NCBI GenBank assembly: GCA_017522515.1
Contig: JAFWZH010000035.1
Coordinates: forward strand, 9,887-73,886
From: Clostridia bacterium
GTDB taxonomy: Bacteria > Bacillota_A > Clostridia > UBA1212 > UBA1255
Reading direction: 5' to 3'
DNA: 64,000 nt
In this document: piece after piece, positions 52,349-62,291 of the stretch
Numbering within the stretch: position 1 is the stretch's first letter
Layout of the letters: each line of letters starts with the position of its first letter
Translations under genes and position numbers: made by a program
The notes under the pieces: model-generated
Told to the model about the DNA's origin: nothing
Databases searched by the model: none
What the model saw: the letters and a program-made list of their open reading frames with translations, nothing else

Positions 52349-54844
52349 ATGAACAGAAGCACTCACAAAAGACAAAAAAACACAAAGCATCAAGATTCAT
52401 CTTTTTTTACGCACTTTGATTTACATAAAAGCACTAAGCGACTATCAGTGTTGCTTTTCGGTCTGTTGCCTTTTTTGTGCGTTCTTATCGTCTCGATAAG
52501 AGGAATTTCTTTAAACGCAGACACAAGGCGCGGTTACGCATACGTCAGCACAACAGATACATCATTAGCAGTGAGACTTTCAGCCGGCACAAATTCAATG
52601 CTACTGGACAGATTACAAAAAAACTCACAAATACTCGTAACAGGAGCCGCTGTAGACGGTGCAGGTGATACTTGGTACGAGATTAAGTACTTAAGATCTG
52701 CAAATCAATACAGGACAGGCTACGTACACTCAGACTACGTAAAATTTTATAACGATATAGCGGCCGTAGGCGAAGACCCCGAATTTGAAATATTCATGGA
52801 ATCTCAAAAATTCCCCGAAAGCTATAAAGTTTATTTAAGAATTTTACACAAACAGCACCCATCTTGGATTTTTAATGCGCAGCACATTGATATGGAATGG
52901 AGTTATGCTTTAGCCGAAGAATCAAAAGTTGGTACAAATATGGTACAAAAGCACTTCCCTGCTTCTTGGTTTTCTATGGAAGAAGGTGCGTTTGACTGGA
53001 AATCACAAACTTGGAAAGAATTAGATACAAATTGTTACGGTTCCTCAGCAACAATAACAGCATACTTCCTTGATCCGCGCAACGGACTATATAACGATTC
53101 TGTAATTTTTCAATTTGAAGACTTGTCATACATTCCGGAGCTTCACGATACAGATGACACAGCCTCTGACACCTACAATGTATTAAAAGGTACTTTTCTT
53201 GCAGGAGAATACTCTTTCGAAGCACCTTTCAACAAGCTTTATCCCTCCTACGGAATGGTAACCGAAGCTCCCATTGCAACTATCGAAACAACAACAGAGG
53301 CAGCTTCGACCGCAGAGCCGACTCCGACCGCAGATGTAGCTTCAACCGCAGAGACAACCGCCACAACTGAGGCAACCTCAACTGCTGCCCCCTCACAAAC
53401 ACCGGCAGAGCCTACTGTCGATCCAAATGCTCCTATAAAGTATAAATTTACATATGTCGATACTTTATTAGAAGCCGCAAAATATGCAAAAGTAAGCCCA
53501 TTTTTTATTGCCTCACGAATCAGGCAAGAGGTAGGTTCAGGCTCTCAGTTGTCTTTCGGTACTTATCCCGGTTATGAAGGATATTTTAACTTCTTTAATA
53601 TCGGTGCGTATGCGCACAGCAACAGACCGGCTCGTGAAAACGGAGCAATTTATGCAAAAAACAACAACGAAGAAGGTTCTTATTTAAGACCGTGGTCAAA
53701 TCCATACCGTTCAATACTCGGCGGTGCCGATTTCTTGGGCAGCGGATATATCAGAAGAGAGCAAAATACATTGTATTTGCAAAAATTTGATGTAACAGAT
53801 GGTAATAATGGTTATTTTTACCATCAATATATGTCAAACGTAAACGCTCCATCTTCTGAAGCCTCCTCAATGAAAAAAGCGTATACAAACTCAGGAATCT
53901 ATGAAGGTCGTGCCTTTTCTTTCCAAATTCCCGTCTACAAAAACATGCCGGAACTTGCAGCCTGCGAGCCATATTCCGACAACAGTAAAGCTACAAACAA
54001 CAACTGGTTATCCTCCATTAGCGTAGAAGGCGGACAATTTACCACTAATTTTTCACGCACAACGTATGAATACACCGTTAAAGTTTCAAGTGCAGTTTCA
54101 AAAGTAAACGTTGCCGCAACACCCTGTACAAGCGGTGCAACTCTTATGGGTACAGGCGAAGTTTTGCTCACAGGAGAAACAACGAAGCATGTAATTACTG
54201 TTTTTGCACCCAGCTACGAAATGCGCACATACACTCTTAACATAGTTAAAAGTACGGAAATTGCAACGCCTACTGTAGCACCGACAGCGACTCCGACTAT
54301 AGTGCCTACGGCTACTGCAACTGCAATTCCCACAGCCACAGCCACATCTACAACAGCGCCAACAACAGCGCCTACAACAGCACCTACAACAGCACCTACA
54401 ATGACTCCTACTCCCGACCCTAAGGTTGAGAGTACGGAATATTCGCTTGGTACTTTTATATCAGGCGTAGAGCCTCAAACTTCCGTTGCTGATTTCATCG
54501 GTAAGTTCAATGTTTCCAATGGCAGTATTCAATTTGTTGATTCAAAGGGCAACGCAAAAGCAACCGGCACTGTTGTAACCGGCGACGTTCTACAAATATA
54601 TAAAGACAGTGAGTTATTTATGGATTATCCGATTGTAATTTACGGTGACGTTAATGCTGATGGCAAAATTTCGATTATGGATATGATTTCGATTCAAAGG
54701 CAACTTGTCAAATTAGACAGCTTGACCGGTGCATATATAGAGTCTGCTGATGCCAATAATGACAAAAAATGTTCAATTATGGATATGATTGCAATTCAGA
54801 GACATCTTGTCAAATTAAGCAATATCAGTCAAAGCAGGAAATAA
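52349..54844 (+). CDS. Dockerin-bearing membrane/secreted glucosaminidase-type peptidoglycan hydrolase
   Basis: 831 residues. There is a cytoplasmic basic N-terminus and a membrane segment (about 32-52). An SH3-like domain follows (about 65-135, TRRGYAYVSTTDTSLAVRLSAG to TGYVHSDYVKFY). A first helical module precedes the S/T/E-rich linker, and a glucosaminidase-type domain comes after it (about 370-560, SPFFIASRIRQEVGSGS, YFNFFNIGAYAH). Next come a cadherin-like beta sandwich (about 570-640, LSSISVEGGQFTTNFSRTTYEYTV), a TTAP/TATP linker, and a C-terminal type I dockerin. The dockerin has two F-hand repeats, DVNADGKISIMDMISIQRQL and DANNDKKCSIMDMIAIQRHL. It is expected to cleave or bind peptidoglycan glycan strands outside the cell. 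The start is supported by AAGGA and the promoter position. A cohesin-like gene begins 12 nt after the stop. Confidence 0.88.
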   Translation: MNRSTHKRQKNTKHQDSSFFTHFDLHKSTKRLSVLLFGLLPFLCVLIVSIRGISLNADTRRGYAYVSTTDTSLAVRLSAGTNSMLLDRLQKNSQILVTGAAVDGAGDTWYEIKYLRSANQYRTGYVHSDYVKFYNDIAAVGEDPEFEIFMESQKFPESYKVYLRILHKQHPSWIFNAQHIDMEWSYALAEESKVGTNMVQKHFPASWFSMEEGAFDWKSQTWKELDTNCYGSSATITAYFLDPRNGLYNDSVIFQFEDLSYIPELHDTDDTASDTYNVLKGTFLAGEYSFEAPFNKLYPSYGMVTEAPIATIETTTEAASTAEPTPTADVASTAETTATTEATSTAAPSQTPAEPTVDPNAPIKYKFTYVDTLLEAAKYAKVSPFFIASRIRQEVGSGSQLSFGTYPGYEGYFNFFNIGAYAHSNRPARENGAIYAKNNNEEGSYLRPWSNPYRSILGGADFLGSGYIRREQNTLYLQKFDVTDGNNGYFYHQYMSNVNAPSSEASSMKKAYTNSGIYEGRAFSFQIPVYKNMPELAACEPYSDNSKATNNNWLSSISVEGGQFTTNFSRTTYEYTVKVSSAVSKVNVAATPCTSGATLMGTGEVLLTGETTKHVITVFAPSYEMRTYTLNIVKSTEIATPTVAPTATPTIVPTATATAIPTATATSTTAPTTAPTTAPTTAPTMTPTPDPKVESTEYSLGTFISGVEPQTSVADFIGKFNVSNGSIQFVDSKGNAKATGTVVTGDVLQIYKDSELFMDYPIVIYGDVNADGKISIMDMISIQRQLVKLDSLTGAYIESADANNDKKCSIMDMIAIQRHLVKLSNISQSRK
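54350..54409 (+). repeat. 12-bp tandem repeat encoding TTAP linker
   Basis: Five 12-bp units (ACAACAGCGCCA and variants) encode TTAP in the linker before the dockerin. Copy-number change would alter linker length without breaking the frame. Confidence 0.85.
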
Positions 54845-54856
54845 GGAGAGAATAGC

Positions 54857-56386
54857 ATGAAGAAGTTTTTTAAAAAGACAAAATTTTTACCTATATTTTT
54901 ATTTATATCAATTGTATTAGCTTTATTTACTTTATCTATAGTGCCGGTAGGCAGCTCGGCGGCAGGTACTGTTGATGTTTTTATTGATGCAAACAATTCT
55001 GTTCCTATAGGACAAACATTGAAGCTTTCTGTTCGAATTGAAACAAATGTGGGAGCAATGGTAGATTTGGGAATTTCTTACAATGGCTCCAAGTTGAATT
55101 GTAAAAGCTGTTATGCACCTAATGACTCGGCAGCCCTTTTTAATGATAACGGTTCAACAATATATGTTGCTACATCTTCTTTAAAAACATCTCATAAGTA
55201 TGATTTTACTTTTGAGTGCAAGAGTGAAGGTTCTGTTACTTTTAAGGTTAGTGGTTCCTGCGGAACACTGGAAGCAGAGGAGCTTCCAGTCTCTTTGGAA
55301 AAAACCGTGACGGTTTATGCTCCTACTCCTACACCCACACCAACCCCGACTCCAACGCCTACGAAAACTCCCATGCATACTACTTCTGCGCCCACGCCTT
55401 CGCAAACGCAGGCTGTGACACCTACGCAAAGACCTTCCCATACTCCTTTTAATCCAAGTGCTGACCCAAGTGCTACTCCCTCTTCGGATTTGGAGTTTTC
55501 TTATAATGAGGAGATCCGTTATATAGCTGAGAATTATGAAGAAGCTAATATTGAATTACCGGCCGGTTTCGAGAAACGGTTATTTAAATATAAAGACAGT
55601 AATATTTCAGGTGCGCAGAATTCTTCCGGCGTGAAGCTTGTTTATGCTACTGACGTTTTGGGAGAAAATGGTTCTTTTTACATTTATGTAAATTCTGCAA
55701 CGTCATTGGTGCCATATTTGGAAATTCCTTACAACGGGAACAATTATGTTTTTATAACTTTTGACGAAAAGCCGGAAAACCTCACCGAAACAACCCTTCT
55801 TTTAGGTGAAAATACAGTTATTGCCTATACAATAAGCAATGAAGAATATAAAGATTTTCTTGTGCTTTACGGTTTTAAAGCCGGCGGTGAGCTTTTCTAT
55901 TATTTATATGACAATACAGAAGGAACTTTACAAAGATGTATAGATCCGTCAATTTTGGAAAAATCTGCAAACGGCGGTTTGCCTACGGAATCACCTGTGC
56001 CCGGCTCTACGGGAGCGCCTACTCCGTCGCAAGGACCGGTACGTGTGTATCCCGAAAATGAATTTCAACTGAATAAAAAAGATTTACTGTTTATAATAAT
56101 AGCTGTATGTATCACTGCAATTATAATTGCGGCTATTGTAATTATTGTTCGCAGTAGAAGAATTACTGAAAATTTCGAAAACGAAGAGGACTTTTTCGAC
56201 GACAGCAGTGCCTACGCTATTGCCGCGGCAAAGGCTGCTGCAGAAACAGAAGAGACAGAAGCCGCAGAAGAGACAGAGGAAACTGAAAAAACCGAGGAAT
56301 ATTCCGTAGAAGATTCTGCAAAAGAGACTTTCAATTTCGACGACGATGATGATGACGACGAAATATTACAGCTCAGAAATGATTGA
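54857..56386 (+). CDS. Membrane-anchored cohesin-like surface protein
   Basis: 509 residues. A signal peptide (about 10-35) is followed by a cohesin-like beta domain (about 38-155): GTVDVFIDANNSVPIGQTLK, LGISYNGSKLNC, and GSVTFKVSGSC. A PTPTPT linker (about 157-210) leads to a second globular domain (about 215-385, YIAENYEEANIELPAGFEKRLF). After a short linker comes one membrane span (about 413-436, LLFIIIAVCITAIIIAAIVIIV) and a strongly acidic cytoplasmic tail (EETE repeats, then seven Asp). Cohesins bind dockerins, and the gene just upstream encodes one, so this protein may hold the glucosaminidase at the membrane. The cohesin call rests on pattern only. The 3' end overlaps aroB by 21 bp. 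Confidence 0.75.
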   Translation: MKKFFKKTKFLPIFLFISIVLALFTLSIVPVGSSAAGTVDVFIDANNSVPIGQTLKLSVRIETNVGAMVDLGISYNGSKLNCKSCYAPNDSAALFNDNGSTIYVATSSLKTSHKYDFTFECKSEGSVTFKVSGSCGTLEAEELPVSLEKTVTVYAPTPTPTPTPTPTPTKTPMHTTSAPTPSQTQAVTPTQRPSHTPFNPSADPSATPSSDLEFSYNEEIRYIAENYEEANIELPAGFEKRLFKYKDSNISGAQNSSGVKLVYATDVLGENGSFYIYVNSATSLVPYLEIPYNGNNYVFITFDEKPENLTETTLLLGENTVIAYTISNEEYKDFLVLYGFKAGGELFYYLYDNTEGTLQRCIDPSILEKSANGGLPTESPVPGSTGAPTPSQGPVRVYPENEFQLNKKDLLFIIIAVCITAIIIAAIVIIVRSRRITENFENEEDFFDDSSAYAIAAAKAAAETEETEAAEETEETEKTEEYSVEDSAKETFNFDDDDDDDEILQLRND

Positions 56387-57520
56387 ACGTGCTGTATCTT
56401 CGCTAACAAAATTTGAATAGACTGCGTTAGCGGCGTTTGTACCCGGTGCAAATTGCACCATTTGACCGATTCCCTTTTGGAAAACGAATCTCAACTTGCC
56501 GCCGCGAACTTTTTTGTCAGTGTATAATTTTTTAACTAAAGCTTCTTTGTCAATTCTTTGTGGAATTTTGACGGGAAGCTTTGCTTTTGCCAAAAGTGCT
56601 TCTACCCTGTTTGCGTCTTCTTGTGTGCAGTAACCGAATTTATAGCCTAGCTTAACTTGCGCCATGATGCCGATAGACACGGCTTCGCCATGGGACAACG
56701 TATAATCGCTTACGGTTTCTATCGCCCTGCCCACGGTATGTCCTAAGTTAAGGACTTCCCTTAATCCTTGCTCCTTTTCATCTATCATGACAACATTATA
56801 TTTTATCTCGCAATTTTTTTCTGCAATATGTTTGCACACTTGAGAGTCCATATCGAATACTTTTTCAATGTTTTCTTCTAAATATCCAAAAAATTCCTTA
56901 TCTGCCATGCAAGCGTGTTTTATTGTCTCGGCAAGTCCACCGGAAACGTCTCTTTGTTCAAGTGTTCCCCATGTGGCGGTGTCGATAAAAACTTTTTGCG
57001 GTTGATATATAAGTCCTATAAGGTTTGTTGCCGCCTCAGTATCAACTGCAGTTTTTCCGCCAATTGAGGCATCTGCCGCCGCCAAAAGTGTCGTTGCGTA
57101 ATTAACGAACGGAACTCCTCTTGCAAATGTTCCTGCTACAAAGCCTGCCATATCGGTAACTACACCGCCGCCGTGGGCGATAATTAAAGTATCTCTGCGA
57201 TAACCCCACTCTATGAGTTTATCCTCTATATATTCTTTTATTTTTCTTGTTTTACTTTTTTCTCCTGCCGGAAAAACTATTGTATTTACCTTTATCGAGT
57301 TTTCTCCTTCGGCGGCTTGTCTTGCTGCTTCTTTTACGATATTCTCAAAGTTTTTACCGTATATAGTGTGTACATTTGAGTCTGTGATGATTGCTATATT
57401 TCTCTTTTGTTGTTGTAGGATTTCTATTAAATATTCTTTTAGATTATTTAACAGGTTACTGCCTATTTCTATATCGTATGAATCGTCTACAGTTTTTACA
57501 AGATTTACGCGAAATTTCAT
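56366..57520 (-). CDS. aroB: 3-dehydroquinate synthase
   Basis: Second step of the shikimate pathway. The 384-residue protein has the NAD-binding GGGVVTDMAGFVAGTFARG, the active-site TTLLAAADASIGGKTAVD, and metal ligands in GLAETIKHACM, NLGHTVGRAIE and LSHGEAVSIG. The start at 57520 has AAGGA 10 nt upstream. No other aro gene is nearby. The stop lies inside the convergent cohesin-like gene. Confidence 0.95.
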   Translation of the reverse strand: MKFRVNLVKTVDDSYDIEIGSNLLNNLKEYLIEILQQQKRNIAIITDSNVHTIYGKNFENIVKEAARQAAEGENSIKVNTIVFPAGEKSKTRKIKEYIEDKLIEWGYRRDTLIIAHGGGVVTDMAGFVAGTFARGVPFVNYATTLLAAADASIGGKTAVDTEAATNLIGLIYQPQKVFIDTATWGTLEQRDVSGGLAETIKHACMADKEFFGYLEENIEKVFDMDSQVCKHIAEKNCEIKYNVVMIDEKEQGLREVLNLGHTVGRAIETVSDYTLSHGEAVSIGIMAQVKLGYKFGYCTQEDANRVEALLAKAKLPVKIPQRIDKEALVKKLYTDKKVRGGKLRFVFQKGIGQMVQFAPGTNAANAVYSNFVSEDTARSIISEL

Positions 57521-57553
57521 ATTGGACACTTCCTTAAGTATACGTTTCGTTGT

Positions 57554-57581
57554 ATTTTAACACAAGTATCAGTCGTGTCAA
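57554..57581 (-). promoter_or_regulatory. Sigma-A promoter of aroB
   Basis: TTGACA (57576-57581) and TAAAAT (57554-57559) with 16-nt spacing, about 30 nt before the aroB start. Confidence 0.7.
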
Positions 57582-57667
57582 GAAAAACAAAAACAAGAGG
57601 GGCAAAAAAATTGATACAAAATGTATATTTTCAGAGCATTTTGAGCATAATACTTTCTGTTTAATTA

Positions 57668-57696
57668 TTGACTTTTAAACTGTTAAGAAATATAAT
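57668..57696 (+). promoter_or_regulatory. Sigma-A promoter of rubrerythrin
   Basis: TTGACT (57668-57673) and a perfect TATAAT (57691-57696), 17-nt spacing, about 33 nt before the rubrerythrin ATG. No clear PerR box is seen. Confidence 0.8.
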
Positions 57697-57729
57697 TTTT
57701 AAAAATATATTTTAAGGAGTGTTACAATT

Positions 57730-58266
57730 ATGGAATTAAAAGGTTCTAAAACAGAACAGAATCTTGCTACTGCTTTTTCAGGCGAATCACAAGCAAGAAA
57801 CAAATATACGTATTTTGCTTCAAAAGCAAAAAAAGACGGTTATGAGCAAATCGCCGAAATTTTTACAGAAACTGCAAATAACGAAAAAGAACACGCAAAA
57901 ATGTGGTACAAAATACTTGCAGGCGGTATTGGCACAACCGAAGAGAATCTTCTTTCCGCTGCTGAGGGAGAAAATTACGAGTGGACAGAAATGTATGCTC
58001 AATTTGCCAAAGAAGCTCGCGAAGAAGGATTCAACGACATTGCTTTCCAATTTGAGGCTGTTGCTGCTATCGAAAAAGCTCACGAAGAGCGTTATCGCAA
58101 GCTCCTTGCTAATGTTAAGGAAGGCCTTGTTTTCTCTCGCGACGGAGATATGATTTGGGAATGTGGCAATTGCGGTCACATTCACTTTGGCAAAAAGGCT
58201 CCTCAAATCTGCCCCGTTTGCAAACATCCTCAAGGCTACTTTAAGCTTAAAGCTCAGAATTATTAA
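57730..58266 (+). CDS. rbr: Rubrerythrin
   Basis: A non-haem diiron peroxidase of anaerobes that reduces hydrogen peroxide. The 178 residues have a four-helix domain with iron ligands in [30 protein letters not shown] and [18 protein letters not shown], and a C-terminal rubredoxin domain with [10 protein letters not shown] and [11 protein letters not shown]. It is monocistronic with AAGGAG as ribosome binding site. The last 20 bp overlap the convergent radical SAM gene. Confidence 0.97.
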   Translation: MELKGSKTEQNLATAFSGESQARNKYTYFASKAKKDGYEQIAEIFTETANNEKEHAKMWYKILAGGIGTTEENLLSAAEGENYEWTEMYAQFAKEAREEGFNDIAFQFEAVAAIEKAHEERYRKLLANVKEGLVFSRDGDMIWECGNCGHIHFGKKAPQICPVCKHPQGYFKLKAQNY

Positions 58267-59212
58267 TTACACCTGTTAAATCAAAAGGCGGTATAAAGCT
58301 TTCAGAAGCCGCACTTCCGTCTTGTATAAAAGCGTTTTCAATTCCCAGCCGCTCTGCGTAATCCACCAGGCGGCTATATTCATTTTTACTTACAGGTCGC
58401 AAAAGATTTTCATCAAATCCGGCAGTGCCTTTTTGAGAAGAAAGGTTATCCATCGGAGTATATTGGCTCATAATGCTGATATATATGCTATTGCCATATT
58501 TTGTATATAGTCTCTTTAGGATGTTTTTCGCTTCTATAAGCTTGCCCGGCAACATAAGGTGCCTGACAATCACACCGCTTTTCATTATTTGAACGGGTGA
58601 TGACACACCCTCCGCTATCTCTGCTGTTACATCTTCAAAAACAAGCGGTGCAATTTTTACCATTTTTTCCAATGAAGCATCTGCATATTCTACATAATTA
58701 TTCACTGCCGAATACTTAGCGGCATCAGTATTATTTGCGTATTTGTAGTCTGTCAGGAAAATATCCACATATCCGCGAAGCCTCTCTATGACGGAAGGCT
58801 TTTCGTAGCCGCCGGTATTGTATACAATCGGCAAACATAAGCCACGTGACTTAGCAATATCCAAAGCAGCAATGATATGATTTACATAATGCGTCGGTGT
58901 CACAAGATTAATATTGTGCGCACCTTGTGCTTGCAATTCCAGCATTATTTCCGCAAGACGAACTGTACTTACATCAATTCCGGAAATTCCTCGGCTTATT
59001 TCTATATTCTGGCAATATACGCACTTTAATGAGCAATGAGAAAAAAACACGGCACCCGACCCACGGGTGCCTGAAATGCAAGGCTCCTCCCAAAAGTGAA
59101 GAGCCGCACGAGATATTTTTATTGAATTGTCCTTAGCTCCGCAAAAACCGGTCTCCCCTGCGGCTCGGTTTACTTTACACTGTCTGGGACACAAATCACA
59201 CATCAAAGGCAT
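58247..59212 (-). CDS. Radical SAM protein of the PflX / COG1313 type
   Basis: 321 residues. An N-terminal Cys-rich segment ([12 protein letters not shown] ... GFCGA) precedes the radical SAM cluster motif [10 protein letters not shown] near residue 59. The barrel follows with [14 protein letters not shown] and [12 protein letters not shown]. Proteins of this group resemble pyruvate formate-lyase activases, but their substrates are mostly unknown. The start may be the ATG at 59212 or the one at 59203, which overlaps the dipeptidase stop as TGATG. Last gene of the aldolase-glnN operon. Confidence 0.85.
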   Translation of the reverse strand: MPLMCDLCPRQCKVNRAAGETGFCGAKDNSIKISRAALHFWEEPCISGTRGSGAVFFSHCSLKCVYCQNIEISRGISGIDVSTVRLAEIMLELQAQGAHNINLVTPTHYVNHIIAALDIAKSRGLCLPIVYNTGGYEKPSVIERLRGYVDIFLTDYKYANNTDAAKYSAVNNYVEYADASLEKMVKIAPLVFEDVTAEIAEGVSSPVQIMKSGVIVRHLMLPGKLIEAKNILKRLYTKYGNSIYISIMSQYTPMDNLSSQKGTAGFDENLLRPVSKNEYSRLVDYAERLGIENAFIQDGSAASESFIPPFDLTGVINNSEL

Positions 59213-60159
59213 TGAAAAAACACACGCTCCATATTTCTGCTCATAATGTCTTTAACAAGTTCCTCAGAATAATTTAATCTCAACAATTCGTCACAAAGTT
59301 TGCCCAAATCACCGGCTCCGTCAAAGCCCTTGGGTGGGTAGTCTATTCCGTCGTAATCGGTTCCTATACCTACGTTTTTTTCTCCGCCTAAAGCCATAAA
59401 ATGCTCAATATGTCTTACAAGGTCCGATACGTCAACCTCTGACTTTTCACTGCTTATAAAGCTGTGGTAGAAATTAATTCCGGTTACTCCGCCCTTCTTT
59501 ACAAGTTCTTTAAACATATCATCAGTTAAGTTTCTTGAATGTCCGCATAAAGCTCTTGCATTAGAGTGAGATGCAATAAAGGGTTTATCAGATACTTCCA
59601 ATAAATCATAAAAACCTTTATCTGACAAATGGGATACGTCTATAATCATGCCCAAACGATTCATTTCTTTAACAACTGCTTTACCAAAATGTGTTAATCC
59701 GCCTTTGTAATCACTTTCTCCGTTAAGGTTTTCCGTGCTGATGCAGTTGGTGTCGCTGATAACATAAGGATTGTTCCATGTAAGTGTAATAAGACGAACA
59801 CCTTGCTTGTAGAGCTTTTCCACATTTGTAATATCTGTCCCTACAGCCTCTCCGCCTTCAATACCAAGAATTACATTTATTCCCTTTTTTGAATTTTGAA
59901 TATCTTCTTTTGTTTTTATATGTGTAACAGAAGGATTTTTTGCCAGTTCTTCATAAAAACGATTTATGTATTTTTGAACCTTTTCATCCATGTGCTCTTT
60001 ATCTCTGGCAATATCTACCCAAATTGCCATAACTTGAGTAAAATAGTCATATTTCTCAATTTGCTTAAAATTAAAGCATCTCGGAGCATCATAAAGATTG
60101 TCATTATCTCCCAAAGTTGTCAACGTATCGCAATGTGCGTCAAAAATACCATAACGCAT
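59203..60159 (-). CDS. Membrane dipeptidase-type (M19) metallopeptidase
   Basis: A 318-residue renal-dipeptidase-like (beta/alpha)8 amidohydrolase. Zinc ligands are seen as His8-x-Asp10 (FDAHCDT), Glu in ILGIEGGEAV, His in IDVSHLSDKG and His in IASHSNARAL. The late Asp is in GIGTDYDGID. It hydrolyses dipeptides, often including D-amino-acid-containing ones. No signal peptide is present, so it is cytoplasmic, suggesting peptide or wall-fragment recycling. It is 20 nt after glnN and overlaps the radical SAM gene by 10 nt. Confidence 0.93.
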   Translation of the reverse strand: MRYGIFDAHCDTLTTLGDNDNLYDAPRCFNFKQIEKYDYFTQVMAIWVDIARDKEHMDEKVQKYINRFYEELAKNPSVTHIKTKEDIQNSKKGINVILGIEGGEAVGTDITNVEKLYKQGVRLITLTWNNPYVISDTNCISTENLNGESDYKGGLTHFGKAVVKEMNRLGMIIDVSHLSDKGFYDLLEVSDKPFIASHSNARALCGHSRNLTDDMFKELVKKGGVTGINFYHSFISSEKSEVDVSDLVRHIEHFMALGGEKNVGIGTDYDGIDYPPKGFDGAGDLGKLCDELLRLNYSEELVKDIMSRNMERVFFQCL

Positions 60160-60179
60160 ACAAAAATCTCCTTTTCTAT

Positions 60180-62273
60180 TTAAATAACACTAAAAAGTAT
60201 ATCACCGTAGTTAGGGTACGGGTAATATTCCGGCGGCATAATTTCCTCCATACCATCAGCAAGTCGGCGCAATTCTGCCATATCCTGTATAATTACATCT
60301 CTCAAATAGCAAGCTTTCTGAAGAGGAACATTTTTTTCTTTTATTGCTGAGATGTCACTTTCCAGCTTGCCTGTTATTTTATAAAATGCACCTGCCGAAT
60401 TGCTCATGCGTTTCAAAATGTCTTCTTCTGCACTTCTATCAGCATCAGGTAAGGCAACTTTTAACGAAGCAACTGTTTCACTGACAAATTTAATATATTT
60501 CATCACTGCCGGCATAATGTCTTTTTTTGCCATTTCTAACATTGTGTTTGCCTCAATATGAACAACTTTGCAGTAATTTTCCAGTAAAATTTCATATCTT
60601 GAGTGAAGTTCCGCTTTTGTAAAAATATGATGCTTTGCAAAAAGCTCCACATTCTTTTCTTTTATAAAATGCGGAAGAGCATCAGGTGTTGTTGGCAAAT
60701 TCAGTAAACCACGTGCTCTTGCCTCATCAAGCCACTCGTCTGTATATCCGTTACCATTAAAAATAATACGCTTATGGTTCTTTATGGTATTGCGAATAAG
60801 TAAATTAAGTTCTGCGTTGAAATCCTCGGCAGCCTCTAACTTATCGGCAAATTCCATAAGCACATCTGCAGTAATAGTATTTAATATCATATTCGGGCAA
60901 GAAATGGACATATTCGAGCCCGGCATTCTGAATTCAAACTTATTTCCCGTAAAAGCAAACGGAGACGTTCTGTTGCGATCAGTGTTGTCTCTTGGGAATT
61001 TTGGCAATGTATGTACACCGATTTCCATATCAACCTTTTCTTTGCCATGATAAGCACTGTCCTTTTCTATGGCTTCAAGTATCTCTGTAAGTTCGGTTCC
61101 CAAAAACATGGAAATAACAGCCGGTGGTGCTTCGGAAGCGCCCAAACGGTTATCATTGCCTGCTGAGGATGCGGAAATTCTCAACAAATCCTGATGCTCG
61201 TCCACCGCCTTTATTACAGCGCAAAGGAAAAGCAAAAATTGTGCATTTTCGTGCGGAGAAGAGCCCGGTTCTAACAAATTAATTCCTGTGTCGGTGCTAA
61301 GTGACCAGTTATTGTGCTTACCGCTGCCGCTTACACTTTCAAAAGGTTTTTCATGAAGCAGGCAGGCCATATTGCATCGTTCAGCAACCTTTTTCATAAC
61401 GTCCATAATAAGTTGGTTATGGTCTGTTGCTAAGTTTGTATTACAATATATAGGTGCCAATTCGTGCTGTGCGGGTGCTGCCTCGTTATGCTCTGTTTTA
61501 GACATTATGCCAAGTTTCCAAAGCTCCTCATTAAGCTCTTTCATGTACTGTTTTACGCGAGTTTTAAGAGAGCCGAAATAATGGTCGTCCAATTCTTGCG
61601 TTTTGGGAGGTTTTGTGCCGAAAAGAGTTCTGCCTGTGTACAGCAAATCTTTCCTTTTGAGGAAAACATCTCTGTCTACCAAAAAATACTCCTGTTCTGC
61701 TCCTACCGTTGTGGTAACGTGGCGCACCTGCGTGTTTCCGAAGAGTTTCAGTATTCTGAGTGCCTGATGACTTACTGCCTCCATTGAACGTAAAAGAGGC
61801 GTCTTCTTATCAAGTGCTTCGCCCCCGTACGAGCAAAACACGGTTGGAATACAAAGAGTACCTTCTTTAATAAATGCGTATGACGTGGGGTCCCAAGCCG
61901 TATAGCCTCTTGCCTCAAAAGTTGCTCTTAATCCTCCCGACGGAAAGCTGGAGGCGTCCGGTTCTCCCTTTTCCAACTCTTTGCCGGAAAATTCCATAAT
62001 TACATTACCGTCTGCTGTGGGAGATATAAAGCTGTCATGTTTTTCCGCTGTAATTCCCGTCATCGGCTGAAACCAATGCGTATAATGAGTTGCGCCTTTT
62101 TCGATTGCCCAATCTTTCATGGCATTAGCTACAACTCCTGCTACCTCAGGTTTTAGTGTTTTGCCCTCTGCCATTGTTTTTCTTAATGCTTTGTATGTTT
62201 CTTTAGGAAGTCTTTCTCGCATAACGCGATCATTAAAAACCATACTTCCAAAAATTTCTGATATACTGCTCAA
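60180..62273 (-). CDS. glnN: Type III glutamine synthetase
   Basis: ATP-dependent synthesis of glutamine from glutamate and ammonia. The 697 residues match the GSIII length. Motifs include [43 protein letters not shown], the [20 protein letters not shown] block and [25 protein letters not shown] lacks the adenylylation loop of GSI and is common in gut anaerobes. It is 18 nt after the aldolase gene and has no promoter of its own that I can see. Confidence 0.97.
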   Translation of the reverse strand: MSSISEIFGSMVFNDRVMRERLPKETYKALRKTMAEGKTLKPEVAGVVANAMKDWAIEKGATHYTHWFQPMTGITAEKHDSFISPTADGNVIMEFSGKELEKGEPDASSFPSGGLRATFEARGYTAWDPTSYAFIKEGTLCIPTVFCSYGGEALDKKTPLLRSMEAVSHQALRILKLFGNTQVRHVTTTVGAEQEYFLVDRDVFLKRKDLLYTGRTLFGTKPPKTQELDDHYFGSLKTRVKQYMKELNEELWKLGIMSKTEHNEAAPAQHELAPIYCNTNLATDHNQLIMDVMKKVAERCNMACLLHEKPFESVSGSGKHNNWSLSTDTGINLLEPGSSPHENAQFLLFLCAVIKAVDEHQDLLRISASSAGNDNRLGASEAPPAVISMFLGTELTEILEAIEKDSAYHGKEKVDMEIGVHTLPKFPRDNTDRNRTSPFAFTGNKFEFRMPGSNMSISCPNMILNTITADVLMEFADKLEAAEDFNAELNLLIRNTIKNHKRIIFNGNGYTDEWLDEARARGLLNLPTTPDALPHFIKEKNVELFAKHHIFTKAELHSRYEILLENYCKVVHIEANTMLEMAKKDIMPAVMKYIKFVSETVASLKVALPDADRSAEEDILKRMSNSAGAFYKITGKLESDISAIKEKNVPLQKACYLRDVIIQDMAELRRLADGMEEIMPPEYYPYPNYGDILFSVI

Positions 62274-62291
62274 TTTATTTATACTCCTCTT

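Noticed and set aside
61300..62273. Type I or II glutamine synthetase
   Set aside because: Length (697) and motif spacing match GSIII; the GSI adenylylation site and GSII eukaryote-like features are absent.
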